From positions 1 through 55,254 of the forward strand of contig JBBEBQ010000027.1 in the NCBI GenBank assembly GCA_040882285.1: DNA of 55,254 nucleotides, in the 5' to 3' direction. The first letter of the stretch is position 1; every line of letters starts with the position of its first letter. Shown piece by piece: positions 46,885 through 55,254 of the stretch. The position numbers and the translations under genes were made by a program. Under the pieces are notes generated by a model. The model was not told the origin of the DNA. It saw only the letters and a list, made by a program, of their open reading frames with translations, and did not search any database. Source of the DNA: Gemmatimonadaceae bacterium (GTDB lineage Bacteria; Gemmatimonadota; Gemmatimonadetes; Gemmatimonadales; Gemmatimonadaceae).

Positions 46885-48900
46885 ATGACCGCCTCCCGAC
46901 ACGCTACATCCAGAGCTGACGAATGGCGGCAACGCCTGCTGTACTGTGTGGGGGGACTGCTCCTCTTCGAGACGCTGACCGGCCTCGGCATCTATCTACT
47001 GCCGTTCAGTGTGCCCAACCAGTGGATGGTGGTATTTCACACGCTGGCCGGGTTGGCCTTCGTGATCCCCTTCGCCTGGTACCAGGTGCGCCACTGGAAG
47101 CTGTATCGGTCGATCCGAGTGTCGCACGTGGTGCTCACCGGCTATTTCGCGATGCTCGCCACGATCGTGCTCATCGTTTCTGGGCTGGTTCTTACCTTCG
47201 AGGCGATCTTCGCACCGCGCATCAGCCGGGGCTGGGACCTCGCGCACATCTGGGCGACGTTCGGCTTGATCGCATCCGTGCTGCCGCACGTCGGGACACT
47301 GCTCGTCCGGGCTGCTCGCGCGAAGGCGGGAGCAATCGGTGGCACGCTGCACGCCGCGTCACGTCGCTTCCAGTACGGCAGCGTTCTGCTCACCGGTGCT
47401 CTCTTCATACCAGTTATCGTGGCGTCGGTGGTGTACCGCCCGCCGAAACTGAACAATCAGTTCCCAAAGGACTACAGCTACGTGTTCGGTCCGGAGCGGC
47501 CCTTCGCGCCAAGTCTGGCCCGCACCGCGAGCGGGGGCGCGTACGATGCGCGATCGCTCGCCGGCTCGGAGTCGTGCGGCACGGCGGGTTGTCACAAGAC
47601 GATCTATGACGAATGGGCGGTGAGCGCCCATCGCTATTCCGCCATGGACCCTGCCTTTCAAAAGGTGCAGGCAGTGATGGCGGAGCAGAACGGGCCCGAA
47701 TCCACCCGTTACTGCGGGGGATGCCACGATCCGATCTCGCTCTTCTCCGGGACGAAGAACATCTTCGCCGAAGATCTCACGAGTCGCGCGGGTTATCAGG
47801 AAGGAGTCTCATGCGTCGCCTGCCACGCAATCAAGAAAACGGACGTGAAGGGGAATGCGGCATATGTCATGTCGCAGCCGGAACGCTACCTGTTCGAGCT
47901 GACTGACCGCCCTGTTCCCCGGGCTGTGAGCGACTTTCTCATCCGTGCGTATCCACGCCAGCACGTCCGGTCACTTCAGCACAAGCTCTTCAAGAGCGCG
48001 GAGTTTTGCGCCGCCTGCCACAAGCAGTTCATCGATGAGGAGATCAACCATGTAGGGTGGGTACAGCTCCAGAACCAATTTGATAACTGGCGCAAAAGCC
48101 GCTGGAATCACGGAAAAGATCCACTCAAGACCATCGAGTGCCGGGAATGCCACATGCCGCTCGCGGCATCCAGCGATCCCGGCAGCGGCGACGATCTCGA
48201 TTACAACCGCTCACCCGGCGACGGCAAGCACCGGACCCATCGGTTCCTCGGCGGAAACCAGTTCATTCCGCTCGCGCTCGAGCTTCCCGGTGCCCAGGAG
48301 CATGCGCGTTTGACCGAGAAATGGCTGCGCGGAGAGATCGACATTCCCGAGATCGCGGACAAGTGGCGCCCAGGCCCGGCCGTCCCCGTGGAAGTGATGG
48401 CGCCGGCCACCGCGCGGCCCGGCGCTCCGATCACGATTCAGGTAGTGCTCACGAACAACAAGGTGGGGCACGACTTCCCGACCGGACCACTCGACATCAT
48501 TCAGGCCTGGGTCGAGCTCAGCGTGACCGACCAGGCCGGCCGCGTTGTCTTCCAGTCCGGACAGCGGGATTCGGCGCACTTCATCGCGCCGGGAAGCTTC
48601 ATGCTCAAAGCAGAGCCGGTGGACGAAAACGGCAACCTCATCGACCGGCACAATCTCTGGGAGATGGTGGGCGTGCGGTATAGGCGTTCGCTCTTTCCGG
48701 GATTCTCGGATCAGGAAACATTCACCTTCGCGTGTCCGGACCCCCCTGTCACCGAGCTGCACGTGACGGCGCGGCTCATGTATCGCAAGGTGGACCAGTA
48801 TCTCCTCAACTTCCTGTTCGGGAAGGAATCTGGAATCACGGCTCCCATCACCGTTCTGTCCGAGGATCGCAAGACGATCCGTGTGCGGACTGACGGTTAG
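46885..48900 (+). CDS. membrane-anchored multihaem c-type cytochrome with b561-like N-terminus
   Basis: A 671-residue protein. Residues 20-190 form four or five transmembrane helices containing histidines (VFHTLAG, SHVV, AHIWA, PHVG), reminiscent of a dihaem cytochrome b561-type anchor. The exported part carries five haem-attachment motifs: CX4CH (CGTAGCH, ~231), CGGCH (~277), CVACH (~310), CAACH (~375) and CRECH (~419), matching cytochrome c554-like multihaem domains. A C-terminal ~200-residue beta domain follows (PITIQVVLTNNKVGHDFPTG). It probably moves electrons between the quinone pool and periplasmic partners. The next gene starts 12 bases later, so the cytochrome and a TPR-UnbV protein are coexpressed. 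Confidence 0.87.
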   Translation: MTASRHATSRADEWRQRLLYCVGGLLLFETLTGLGIYLLPFSVPNQWMVVFHTLAGLAFVIPFAWYQVRHWKLYRSIRVSHVVLTGYFAMLATIVLIVSGLVLTFEAIFAPRISRGWDLAHIWATFGLIASVLPHVGTLLVRAARAKAGAIGGTLHAASRRFQYGSVLLTGALFIPVIVASVVYRPPKLNNQFPKDYSYVFGPERPFAPSLARTASGGAYDARSLAGSESCGTAGCHKTIYDEWAVSAHRYSAMDPAFQKVQAVMAEQNGPESTRYCGGCHDPISLFSGTKNIFAEDLTSRAGYQEGVSCVACHAIKKTDVKGNAAYVMSQPERYLFELTDRPVPRAVSDFLIRAYPRQHVRSLQHKLFKSAEFCAACHKQFIDEEINHVGWVQLQNQFDNWRKSRWNHGKDPLKTIECRECHMPLAASSDPGSGDDLDYNRSPGDGKHRTHRFLGGNQFIPLALELPGAQEHARLTEKWLRGEIDIPEIADKWRPGPAVPVEVMAPATARPGAPITIQVVLTNNKVGHDFPTGPLDIIQAWVELSVTDQAGRVVFQSGQRDSAHFIAPGSFMLKAEPVDENGNLIDRHNLWEMVGVRYRRSLFPGFSDQETFTFACPDPPVTELHVTARLMYRKVDQYLLNFLFGKESGITAPITVLSEDRKTIRVRTDG

Positions 48901-48912
48901 GAGGATGCAGGA

Positions 48913-51450
48913 GTGACGCGGCGAAGACGACTGTTGTTTCTTGCCTCAGCCGGCGCTCTAGTGTTTCTCGCCGCGGCCAGTACCGCTGCGCTACGCTGGC
49001 GCGGCCAGGAGCGGAAGTACCAGCCCGGTGAGGATCGCGAGGGCATCACCTCGGAGCTTGCGCGCGACCTGCCGGAAAACTATCCGCGCGTCACTTTCAC
49101 GGATGTCACTCGATCCGCGGGAATTGAGTTCGTGCACTTCAGCGGAAAGCGGTCGTCGCAGCTGCCGGAAGACATGGGTTCCGGCGCCGCCTGGGGTGAC
49201 TATGACAACGATGGCTGGATGGACCTCATGGTCGCGAACGAAGTCGGTCCGCTCACCATGGCCGAGGACGAGCGCCGCCGGTCGCCGGCTCGCGCACGGC
49301 TGTACCACAACGACCACGGCACGTTCAGCGATGCGACCGAGAAAGCGGGAATCGACTTCCGCGGCTGGGGAATGGGAGTCGCGTGGGGTGACTACGACAA
49401 CGACGGACACGCCGACCTCGTCCTCACCGCGTACGGACGGAACGTTCTGTATCACAACAACGGAAACGGCACCTTCACCGACCGCAGCCTCGTGTCGCGG
49501 ATCGGCGCGCCAGTCGGATTCTGGACGGGTGCCTCCTGGGGTGATTACGACCGCGACGGATTTCTCGATCTCTACGTCACCGGGTACGTGAAGTACAGCC
49601 GGCCCGAAGGCGGGAGCGCGCAGGCGCGGTACGATATCGAGAATCCCGCCAGCATCAACCCGTCGTCCTTCCCTCCCGAGCGCAATCTGCTCTTCCGGAA
49701 CGATGGCAACGGAACCTTCACTGAAGTCGGAGCAGTGGCAGGCGTCGCCGACGTCAGCGGGCGTGGTCTGTCAGCCGCGTGGGCGGATTTCGACGGCGAT
49801 GGCTGGCTCGATCTCTACGTGGCCAACGATCAGTCAGACAACGCGTTCTTCCGCAACCTTGGCAACGGCAAGTTCAGCGACATGAGTCACTCGGCACGCG
49901 TCTCGGACTACCGTGGTTCCATGGGGATCGCGGTCGGGGATTGGGACAATGATGGGGCGCAGGATCTCTTTCTGACCCATTGGCTCGCGCAGGAGAACGC
50001 ACTGTACACGAACCAGCTCAGCGAGTCAAAGAAGCGGCTCACGGGTGGTGACGTCTCCAGGCTGACTTTCATGGACGAGGCGGACCGCGTCGGCCTCGGA
50101 CAGAGCTCGCTCGACTTCGTCGGTTGGGCGACGTCGTTCATCGACTACGACAACGACGGCAAGGTAGACCTTTTCATCGCGAATGGCAGCACACTACAGG
50201 ACAAGAGCGATTCCACGCGTCTGGTGCCGATGCGCAACCAGCTGTTCTGGAACCAGGGGCGCCGAGCCGGATTCTTCGATGTGTCACGCGTGGCAGGCGC
50301 GACGTTCGGAAAACAATTCGTGGGGCGCGGCGCCGCCTTTGCCGACTACGACAATGACGGCGACGAAGACGTCTTCATCGTGAACCACGGCGGACCCGGT
50401 ATCCTGCTACGCAACGACGGAGGCAATCGCAACCACTGGCTCCAGGTCGAGCTGCGTGGCACGAAGTCCAACCGGCAGGGACTGGGCGCCACCGTTCGCG
50501 TGGTCGTGGGCGACACGACTCAGACCCGGCAGATCGGGGCGCAAAGCTCATATCTGTCGCAAAACAGTCTCATCGAGACGTTCGGACTCGGAGCCGCAAC
50601 GCGAGCCGACACCGTCGAGGTGCTCTGGCCGGCCGGCGCGCGTGTCGTGCGCACCGGTGTGTCCCCGAACCAGCGCCTTCTCATCACCGAGAGCGAGACG
50701 GCGGGGGTCGATCGCATGCAAGTGCGGGATTTCTGGAACCATTATCGCGAGGCCACCGCGCTTCGAGTGGCGCGCATGACGCAGCGCGCATCGGAGGCGT
50801 ACGCGCGGGCTCTCGAGCTCAATCCGAGCCACGAGGATGTTCTGTACTACTACGGCAGTATGCGGCTCGACCTCGGCGATTTTGCCGGAGCAGCCCGCGC
50901 CTGGAGGACGCTCGTCGCGGTCAACCCCTCGAGCGCGCGCGCACACTCGGAGCTAGGCTCGCTGTACCTCTGCCTCGAAACGGGGGCGCCCTTCCAGCTT
51001 GACTCCGCCGAGCAGCACTTCGCGCGTGCCCACGAGATCAACAAGGAGGAAACCGGGCCGCTCGTCCGGCTCGGCGAAGTCGCGCTGTTGCGCGGTGATC
51101 TCGCTGCCGCCAAACGCCATTTCGAGGCGGTGCTCGTTACACACGCCGGCAACGACCTCGCGCGGTTCTATGCCGGATACGTGGAGTGGAAGAACGGCAA
51201 CACCGCACTCGCGGAACAGCAATTCGCGCGCGCCGTCGCGCCCGCCGAGAGCGTTACTCCATCCGTGCAGCCGCCCGGTGAAGGCGATACCAGGCGGGGT
51301 ACAGCGGCACTCGTTGCCGAGAACCAACGTTGCGGAGAGCTACGCACGCTCGTGCAGCGGCTGCGAACAGCCGACGCGAAGCGCGACATGGCGACGCGCT
51401 ACCGCGAGCTGAACAGCCTGCTCTCCGCTCGCCGAGCGAGAGCACGCTGA
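48913..51450 (+). CDS. ASPIC/UnbV FG-GAP protein with C-terminal TPR region
   Basis: An 845-residue exported protein. The start is GTG 48913 with GAGGA upstream; a signal-anchor follows (RRRRLLFLASAGALVFLAAAS). FG-GAP repeats fill residues ~55-480 (WGDYDNDGWMDLMVAN, WGDYDNDGHADLVLT, WGDYDRDGFLDLYVT, WADFDGDGWLDLYVAN, FIDYDNDGKVDLFIAN, FADYDNDGDEDVFIVN). The ASPIC/UnbV module follows (HWLQVELRGTKSNRQGLGATV, SLIETFGLG, VEVLWPAG), then TPR-like helices from about residue 610 (ASEAYARALELNPSHEDVLYYYGSM, AKRHFEAVLVTHAGNDLARFYAGYV). TPRs suggest protein-protein docking, perhaps with the cytochrome encoded just upstream. Convergent with the next gene, 33 bases apart. Confidence 0.87.
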   Translation: MTRRRRLLFLASAGALVFLAAASTAALRWRGQERKYQPGEDREGITSELARDLPENYPRVTFTDVTRSAGIEFVHFSGKRSSQLPEDMGSGAAWGDYDNDGWMDLMVANEVGPLTMAEDERRRSPARARLYHNDHGTFSDATEKAGIDFRGWGMGVAWGDYDNDGHADLVLTAYGRNVLYHNNGNGTFTDRSLVSRIGAPVGFWTGASWGDYDRDGFLDLYVTGYVKYSRPEGGSAQARYDIENPASINPSSFPPERNLLFRNDGNGTFTEVGAVAGVADVSGRGLSAAWADFDGDGWLDLYVANDQSDNAFFRNLGNGKFSDMSHSARVSDYRGSMGIAVGDWDNDGAQDLFLTHWLAQENALYTNQLSESKKRLTGGDVSRLTFMDEADRVGLGQSSLDFVGWATSFIDYDNDGKVDLFIANGSTLQDKSDSTRLVPMRNQLFWNQGRRAGFFDVSRVAGATFGKQFVGRGAAFADYDNDGDEDVFIVNHGGPGILLRNDGGNRNHWLQVELRGTKSNRQGLGATVRVVVGDTTQTRQIGAQSSYLSQNSLIETFGLGAATRADTVEVLWPAGARVVRTGVSPNQRLLITESETAGVDRMQVRDFWNHYREATALRVARMTQRASEAYARALELNPSHEDVLYYYGSMRLDLGDFAGAARAWRTLVAVNPSSARAHSELGSLYLCLETGAPFQLDSAEQHFARAHEINKEETGPLVRLGEVALLRGDLAAAKRHFEAVLVTHAGNDLARFYAGYVEWKNGNTALAEQQFARAVAPAESVTPSVQPPGEGDTRRGTAALVAENQRCGELRTLVQRLRTADAKRDMATRYRELNSLLSARRARAR

Positions 51451-51483
51451 GCCGGCCCTCAGCGGCGGCAGGTGAGCCGGTCA

Positions 51484-54400
51484 TCAACGCCGGCCCACGT
51501 GGCGGGTGTTGTACTGGCGCAGATAGTTCTGGTGCGCCGCGTCCGTCGGATACTTTTCCGCCGCCGCGTACGGATACGACTCGATCTGATGGAAGGGTAG
51601 CGGAGCGACCGTCGTGCCGAACGCCGTGTTCAGATCGGAGTCCTTGAGCCAGCCGTCGGTGTAGAGCAGGAAGTCGCGCTTCCACCCCGGCGGGAGCGAG
51701 CTCCCCGAGCTGGCGTCGAACTGAATGGTCGCCTCATCCCCGGGGGCCATGATCACGTACATGTCGTCAGGATTCCGCAGCAGCGGCAGCACGTCGCCGA
51801 AACGCGTGAAGGCGCCCTCGATTGGTCGCCAGGGTGACTCCGTCGTCACTTCGTCGTAGGCGAGCCAATACGGCCCATACCGACCGCCCTTGCGGTACAT
51901 GCGCGAGAAGCCGCGGAAATGGAGATCGGCCGCTACGGGCGCCAGCGTCGTGATCCTGACGGAGCTGTTTGCGAGATTACGAGCGACGAACGCCTCATCC
52001 CAGTAGATCTGCATGGTCGTGCGAATCCGCACGTGATGATCCGCCGTCGGAAACTTCCCGGCCAGATCCACCACGATCGTCTTGTCCTTGCCGGAGGGGA
52101 AGCTGATGTTCGCGATCGCGGTGCGCCATCGGCCCTTCGCGTCGCGCACCTCGATTGAAGGAGCGACGACCTTGATCGAAGATTGCTGCGAAAGTGCGAC
52201 GTTGATGCTGGCGTCGGTGGGATAGATCCAGCCCCGGAGGAACAGGAACGTACCAGCGTCGCCCGCAGCGTGGCCAAGATCGAGGATGAGATCGTGCGAC
52301 TCGACCACTCCCTGATACCGCGTGGGCGTGAGGTTCGAGACGTACACGTCGTCGCGCTCGCGCAACGCCGGGAGAACGTCGTGGCCACGTTCATCAGTCG
52401 CGGACAGTGGCAAGTAGCGCCGCCCGATCTGGAAGAGCCGGAGGCTCACCGGTCCAGGCGGGACGAAACGCTCGTCCACGAACACGTCGACCGAATCCGG
52501 GTGGTCGACGGCGAGCAGCTTGATTTCGTCGGCGTACGCTGTCTCCCAGAGCTCATCCGTGAGCTGAAGGATGTAGCGCCCGTCGCGCGGCGCGAGCGCA
52601 TCACCCGGAATGCGGAAGTATTCCTGCGACGCGCCCGCGGGAGCGAGAGCGTTCGTCATGCCGCTCATGATGCCGAGCGGCATTCCCAGGGCGCTGCGCC
52701 ACATCGCATCGGTCACGAACCGGAATCGCTTCCCGTCCCACGCATACACAGAGGGACACGACCCCTTGAGCATTTCGCTCTCGACGACGTCCTGATCGGA
52801 CCCGGGGAAGTACACGGTTTGCGGCACGCCGTTAGGCCACTCTACGCGGAGAACGTCGGCCTTGAGATGCGGTCCCAGGCCGAAGTGCGTCGTGCGACCG
52901 GTGGCGACGCGTGTCTGGTAGATCCCGCCCGCTCGAAGCTCCAGCCTCGCACCGATGCCGAATGCGTTATTCTTGCCGCTGCCGGTGCGCAGCGCCTTGA
53001 GCTCCACGTTCACCGCGAGGTTGCTGTTCCCGAAATCGTTTCGCAGCAGCCGCGCCGCGCCGGCGGCGTCGATCAGCAGTAGATCCTGGTCGCCATCGGC
53101 ATCGACGTCCGAGACCGCGAGCGCGGATGCCCCGGCCGCCCGCACAGCGGCCGGAACCAAAGCGGACCTGTCGAGGAGCCTGCCCGTGCCGTCGTTCCGA
53201 AAGAGAAACACCCCAGGAGCACCCTTGCCACGCCCGATCGGCACGCCCACCACGACGAGGTCGAGCCAGCCATCGTTGTCATAATCCACGAACGTCGCCG
53301 CCGATCCGGCCGCTGAGCGGGGCGCCTGCATTGCTGCATTCGAGCGGCGGTCGCGAGTGAAGGTTCCGTTGCCTCTGTTGAGCCAGAGCGCCGGTTCGCC
53401 GCCATCCGTGCGGACGACGAAGAGATCGAGGAAACCGTCGTTGTTATAATCCCCCGCCGCGGCGGCCCCCGATCCGCCGCCACTTTCCAGCCCACTCGTC
53501 GCGGTCACGTCGCCGAAACGTTGTACGCCGCCATTGCGCAGGAGAGCGTCGCTGCCATGCTCGTTCGTGACGAAGATGTCGATGCGTCCGTCGCCGTCGA
53601 AGTCGCCGAAGACGGCGTCGCGCGCATCGCCGCCGGCCAGACCGAAGCTTGCCGTCGCCTCGGTGAAGGTCCCGTCGAGATTGTTGCGGTACACGGCGCG
53701 CTGACCGTTTGCGATGAGAAGAATATCCAGGTCTCCGTCGTGATCGAGGTCGACGAAGAGTGCCTTGCGCGCTCCCCGGACACCGGCAACTCCGGCTTTC
53801 GCCGCCAGCTCCACAAACGTCCCGTCGCCGCGGTTGCGGAACAGGTAGCCGCGTCCCTCGCCACCGATGACGAAGAGGTCCAGCCAGCCATCGTTGTCGT
53901 AGTCCGCGAAGGTGGCGTACGCGGCACCCTGAGAGAGGGAGATGCCTGAGCGCCCGGTAACGTCTCGGAGGAATCCTCCCTGAACACGATAGAGACGCGC
54001 GACGGACCTCCGCAGCGCCGGCGACCACGTCGAGACGAAGAGGTCATCCGTGCCGTCGCCGTCCACGTCGCCAACGGCGAGGGTCGTGGATCCGTCCTGC
54101 CGTTGCGGCGCGGCGGCAGTGCCGGTACCGGTTACCGTGCCGGCGAGACCCGCCTCGATCGTCGCGTCGGTGAATTTCGCCAGGTCGACTGTCGCGCGGT
54201 CCCGTATCCCGCCGCGCGAAAAGAAGCCCTGCGGCGCAAAGGTCAGAACAGGACGTCCGGCGATCGGACCGTTAGTCCATTTCACGTCCTCGAGCGACGC
54301 CTGATACGGCGCCGTGACCTCCATGAAACCGAGGAAGCGGTCGAGGGTCGTCCGCGATTCCGCGAGCTTTCCCGCGCGCAGTAGCTGAATCGTGCTGTCG

Positions 54401-55041
54401 AGATACGTTCGTGCCTCCCTCGGAGGCTCCGGGGGTATCCGCCGCACCTCCTCAAGGTGGCGAACGACGCTGTCGGCTTCGCCCCGCCGCGCGAGCGCAT
54501 TCACGAGCTTCAGTCGCGCCACTAGATTCGCCGGCGCCAGCGCGAGCACGTCCCGCAGTCGGTCTTCGTACCTGCCGGCCGACGCTCTGTCGCTTTGCTG
54601 CGCCTCGAGCTCGGCGAGCGCATACAGCACGTGAGCATTGCCGGCAGTGTCGCGTCGAAGCCCCTCAAGCATTGCGCGCGCGTCAGATGGACGTCCCGTC
54701 AGCGAGTAGACCCTGGCGAGCGCGAGACCGACCTCGACGCCGGCCGGATCCAGTTTGCGGGCACGCCGCAACTGCTTCTCCGCCTCGGCGTAGCGGCCGG
54801 CTTGCAGAAAGGTGAGTCCGAGGTAGGCGTACCCCGCGGGATCGTCCGGCGCGAGCTCGATGAGCCTCTTGAACGTGGAATCAGCCTGCGACAATTGGTT
54901 TCGCTGGAGATAGCTGAGTCCCAACGTGCGAGTGATGTAGAGCTCTTCCACGGACACGCGCTCGGACCGACAGGCACCGATTCCGGCGCTCAACGCAGCG
55001 CCCAGGATGACAACCCTAGCTCGCCTGGCCAGCAGGATCAT
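51484..55041 (-). CDS. TPR, FG-GAP and ASPIC/UnbV lipoprotein with a large uncharacterised C-terminal domain
   Basis: A 1185-residue lipoprotein (lipobox GIGAC near residue 24). TPR helices fill residues ~30-240 (YLQRNQLSQADSTFKRLIELAPDDPAGYAYLGLTF, LDPAGVEVGLALARVYSLTG). FG-GAP repeats cover ~310-660 (VGDVDGDGTDDLFVS, FADYDNDGWLDLFVIG, FGDFDGDGRIDIFVTN). The ASPIC/UnbV module is at ~670-750 (TTHFGLGPHLKADVLRVEWPNG). The last ~430 residues are a separate region I cannot assign, starting CPSVYAWDGKRFRFVTD and containing SRMYRKGGRYGPYWLAYD and YVIMAPGDEATIQFD. The order is inverted relative to the neighbouring protein, where TPRs are C-terminal. Confidence 0.86.
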   Translation of the reverse strand: MILLARRARVVILGAALSAGIGACRSERVSVEELYITRTLGLSYLQRNQLSQADSTFKRLIELAPDDPAGYAYLGLTFLQAGRYAEAEKQLRRARKLDPAGVEVGLALARVYSLTGRPSDARAMLEGLRRDTAGNAHVLYALAELEAQQSDRASAGRYEDRLRDVLALAPANLVARLKLVNALARRGEADSVVRHLEEVRRIPPEPPREARTYLDSTIQLLRAGKLAESRTTLDRFLGFMEVTAPYQASLEDVKWTNGPIAGRPVLTFAPQGFFSRGGIRDRATVDLAKFTDATIEAGLAGTVTGTGTAAAPQRQDGSTTLAVGDVDGDGTDDLFVSTWSPALRRSVARLYRVQGGFLRDVTGRSGISLSQGAAYATFADYDNDGWLDLFVIGGEGRGYLFRNRGDGTFVELAAKAGVAGVRGARKALFVDLDHDGDLDILLIANGQRAVYRNNLDGTFTEATASFGLAGGDARDAVFGDFDGDGRIDIFVTNEHGSDALLRNGGVQRFGDVTATSGLESGGGSGAAAAGDYNNDGFLDLFVVRTDGGEPALWLNRGNGTFTRDRRSNAAMQAPRSAAGSAATFVDYDNDGWLDLVVVGVPIGRGKGAPGVFLFRNDGTGRLLDRSALVPAAVRAAGASALAVSDVDADGDQDLLLIDAAGAARLLRNDFGNSNLAVNVELKALRTGSGKNNAFGIGARLELRAGGIYQTRVATGRTTHFGLGPHLKADVLRVEWPNGVPQTVYFPGSDQDVVESEMLKGSCPSVYAWDGKRFRFVTDAMWRSALGMPLGIMSGMTNALAPAGASQEYFRIPGDALAPRDGRYILQLTDELWETAYADEIKLLAVDHPDSVDVFVDERFVPPGPVSLRLFQIGRRYLPLSATDERGHDVLPALRERDDVYVSNLTPTRYQGVVESHDLILDLGHAAGDAGTFLFLRGWIYPTDASINVALSQQSSIKVVAPSIEVRDAKGRWRTAIANISFPSGKDKTIVVDLAGKFPTADHHVRIRTTMQIYWDEAFVARNLANSSVRITTLAPVAADLHFRGFSRMYRKGGRYGPYWLAYDEVTTESPWRPIEGAFTRFGDVLPLLRNPDDMYVIMAPGDEATIQFDASSGSSLPPGWKRDFLLYTDGWLKDSDLNTAFGTTVAPLPFHQIESYPYAAAEKYPTDAAHQNYLRQYNTRHVGRR

Positions 55042-55166
55042 ACGCTCCTCATTGAAGGCATTCCGTTACGAGCCTCTTCCCGTCGAGGTGCAGTTCGAGC
55101 CAATTTACCCAGTCCTGCAGCGAGGGGCACCCTGCTTCAAAAAACCTTGATCTGAGAGAGGCGCAC

Positions 55167-55254
55167 GTGACCAGTCTGCTTGCGACGTGGGACTGGGTAA
55201 TCATCGCGCTGTACTTCCTGCTCGTCTTTGGAGTCGCGATCTGGGCGACGATGC
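55167..55254 (+). CDS. probable SSS-family sodium:solute symporter (N-terminal fragment)
   Basis: The window ends 88 bases into this gene. The GTG at 55167 has GAGAGAGG upstream. The first residues, TSLLATWDWVIIALYFLLVFGVAIWATM, match the first transmembrane helix of SSS-family sugar or solute symporters (WDWVIIALYFLL is characteristic). The rest lies outside the window, so substrate cannot be suggested. Confidence 0.65.
   Translation, partial: MTSLLATWDWVIIALYFLLVFGVAIWATM

Overview
The window reads as a high-GC, Gram-negative (diderm) bacterial chromosome. It has a Kdo transferase, SusC/SusD outer-membrane proteins, many lipoproteins and Tat-type secreted enzymes, a short-form ATP synthase epsilon subunit and abundant FG-GAP/UnbV proteins. 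This mix fits Gemmatimonadota best, with Acidobacteriota as the main alternative; the lineage is an inference, because no rRNA or other taxonomic marker is present.

Layout. (1) 1-8.4 kb: a TPM-domain protein (-), a DsbA-like lipoprotein and waaA (+), a response regulator plus EAL phosphodiesterase pair (-), and a large M16 peptidase (+) followed by a decayed copy of its last 82 codons. (2) 8.6-11.8 kb: a two-gene minus-strand unit, a subtilisin-like lipoprotein with a frameshift at a 7-A run and a beta-propeller lipoprotein. (3) 12.2-16.7 kb: the F1 part of ATP synthase (atpA-atpG-atpD-atpC, -) without the other subunits. Its promoter overlaps a palindrome that looks like a Rex or CRP site. 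(4) 16.9-22.1 kb: a SpoIID-type protein, a four-helix-bundle protein, an AraC-type regulator, an MlaF-like ATPase, a sigma-70 factor and a cluster of four tRNA genes (Ala, Gly, Val, Arg).

(5) 22.2-39.1 kb is a carbohydrate island. A class C beta-lactamase-like hydrolase leads into an AhpD-like gene whose in-frame TGA sits at the second Cys of CxxC and is followed by a GGUC-loop hairpin. It is very probably a selenoprotein (CxxU). Beside it lie divergent units for a TIM-barrel isomerase, a DUF1080 protein and a Gfo/Idh/MocA dehydrogenase (-), and for GMC oxidoreductase, gluconate-dehydrogenase-subunit-3-like protein, GH16, GH3, YdjC-like deacetylase, SusC and SusD (+), ending in a strong terminator. 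Together they suggest import and breakdown of a beta-glucan or glycoside, with oxidation and cleavage of 3-keto-glycosides.

(6) 39.1-55.3 kb holds four large FG-GAP/VCBS proteins (CRTAC1 or ASPIC/UnbV type), a GH20 hexosaminidase, an UnbU-like NqrB/RnfD-type membrane protein, a membrane-anchored multihaem cytochrome, and the start of a probable SSS-family symporter. The function of this cluster is not established and it is the best candidate here for an undescribed envelope redox or adhesion system.

A second layer is a set of ten short tandem arrays with an exact 7-bp period. All lie in the first 22.1 kb among the housekeeping genes and none was seen in the accessory half. Several abut start codons where a Shine-Dalgarno sequence would be expected.
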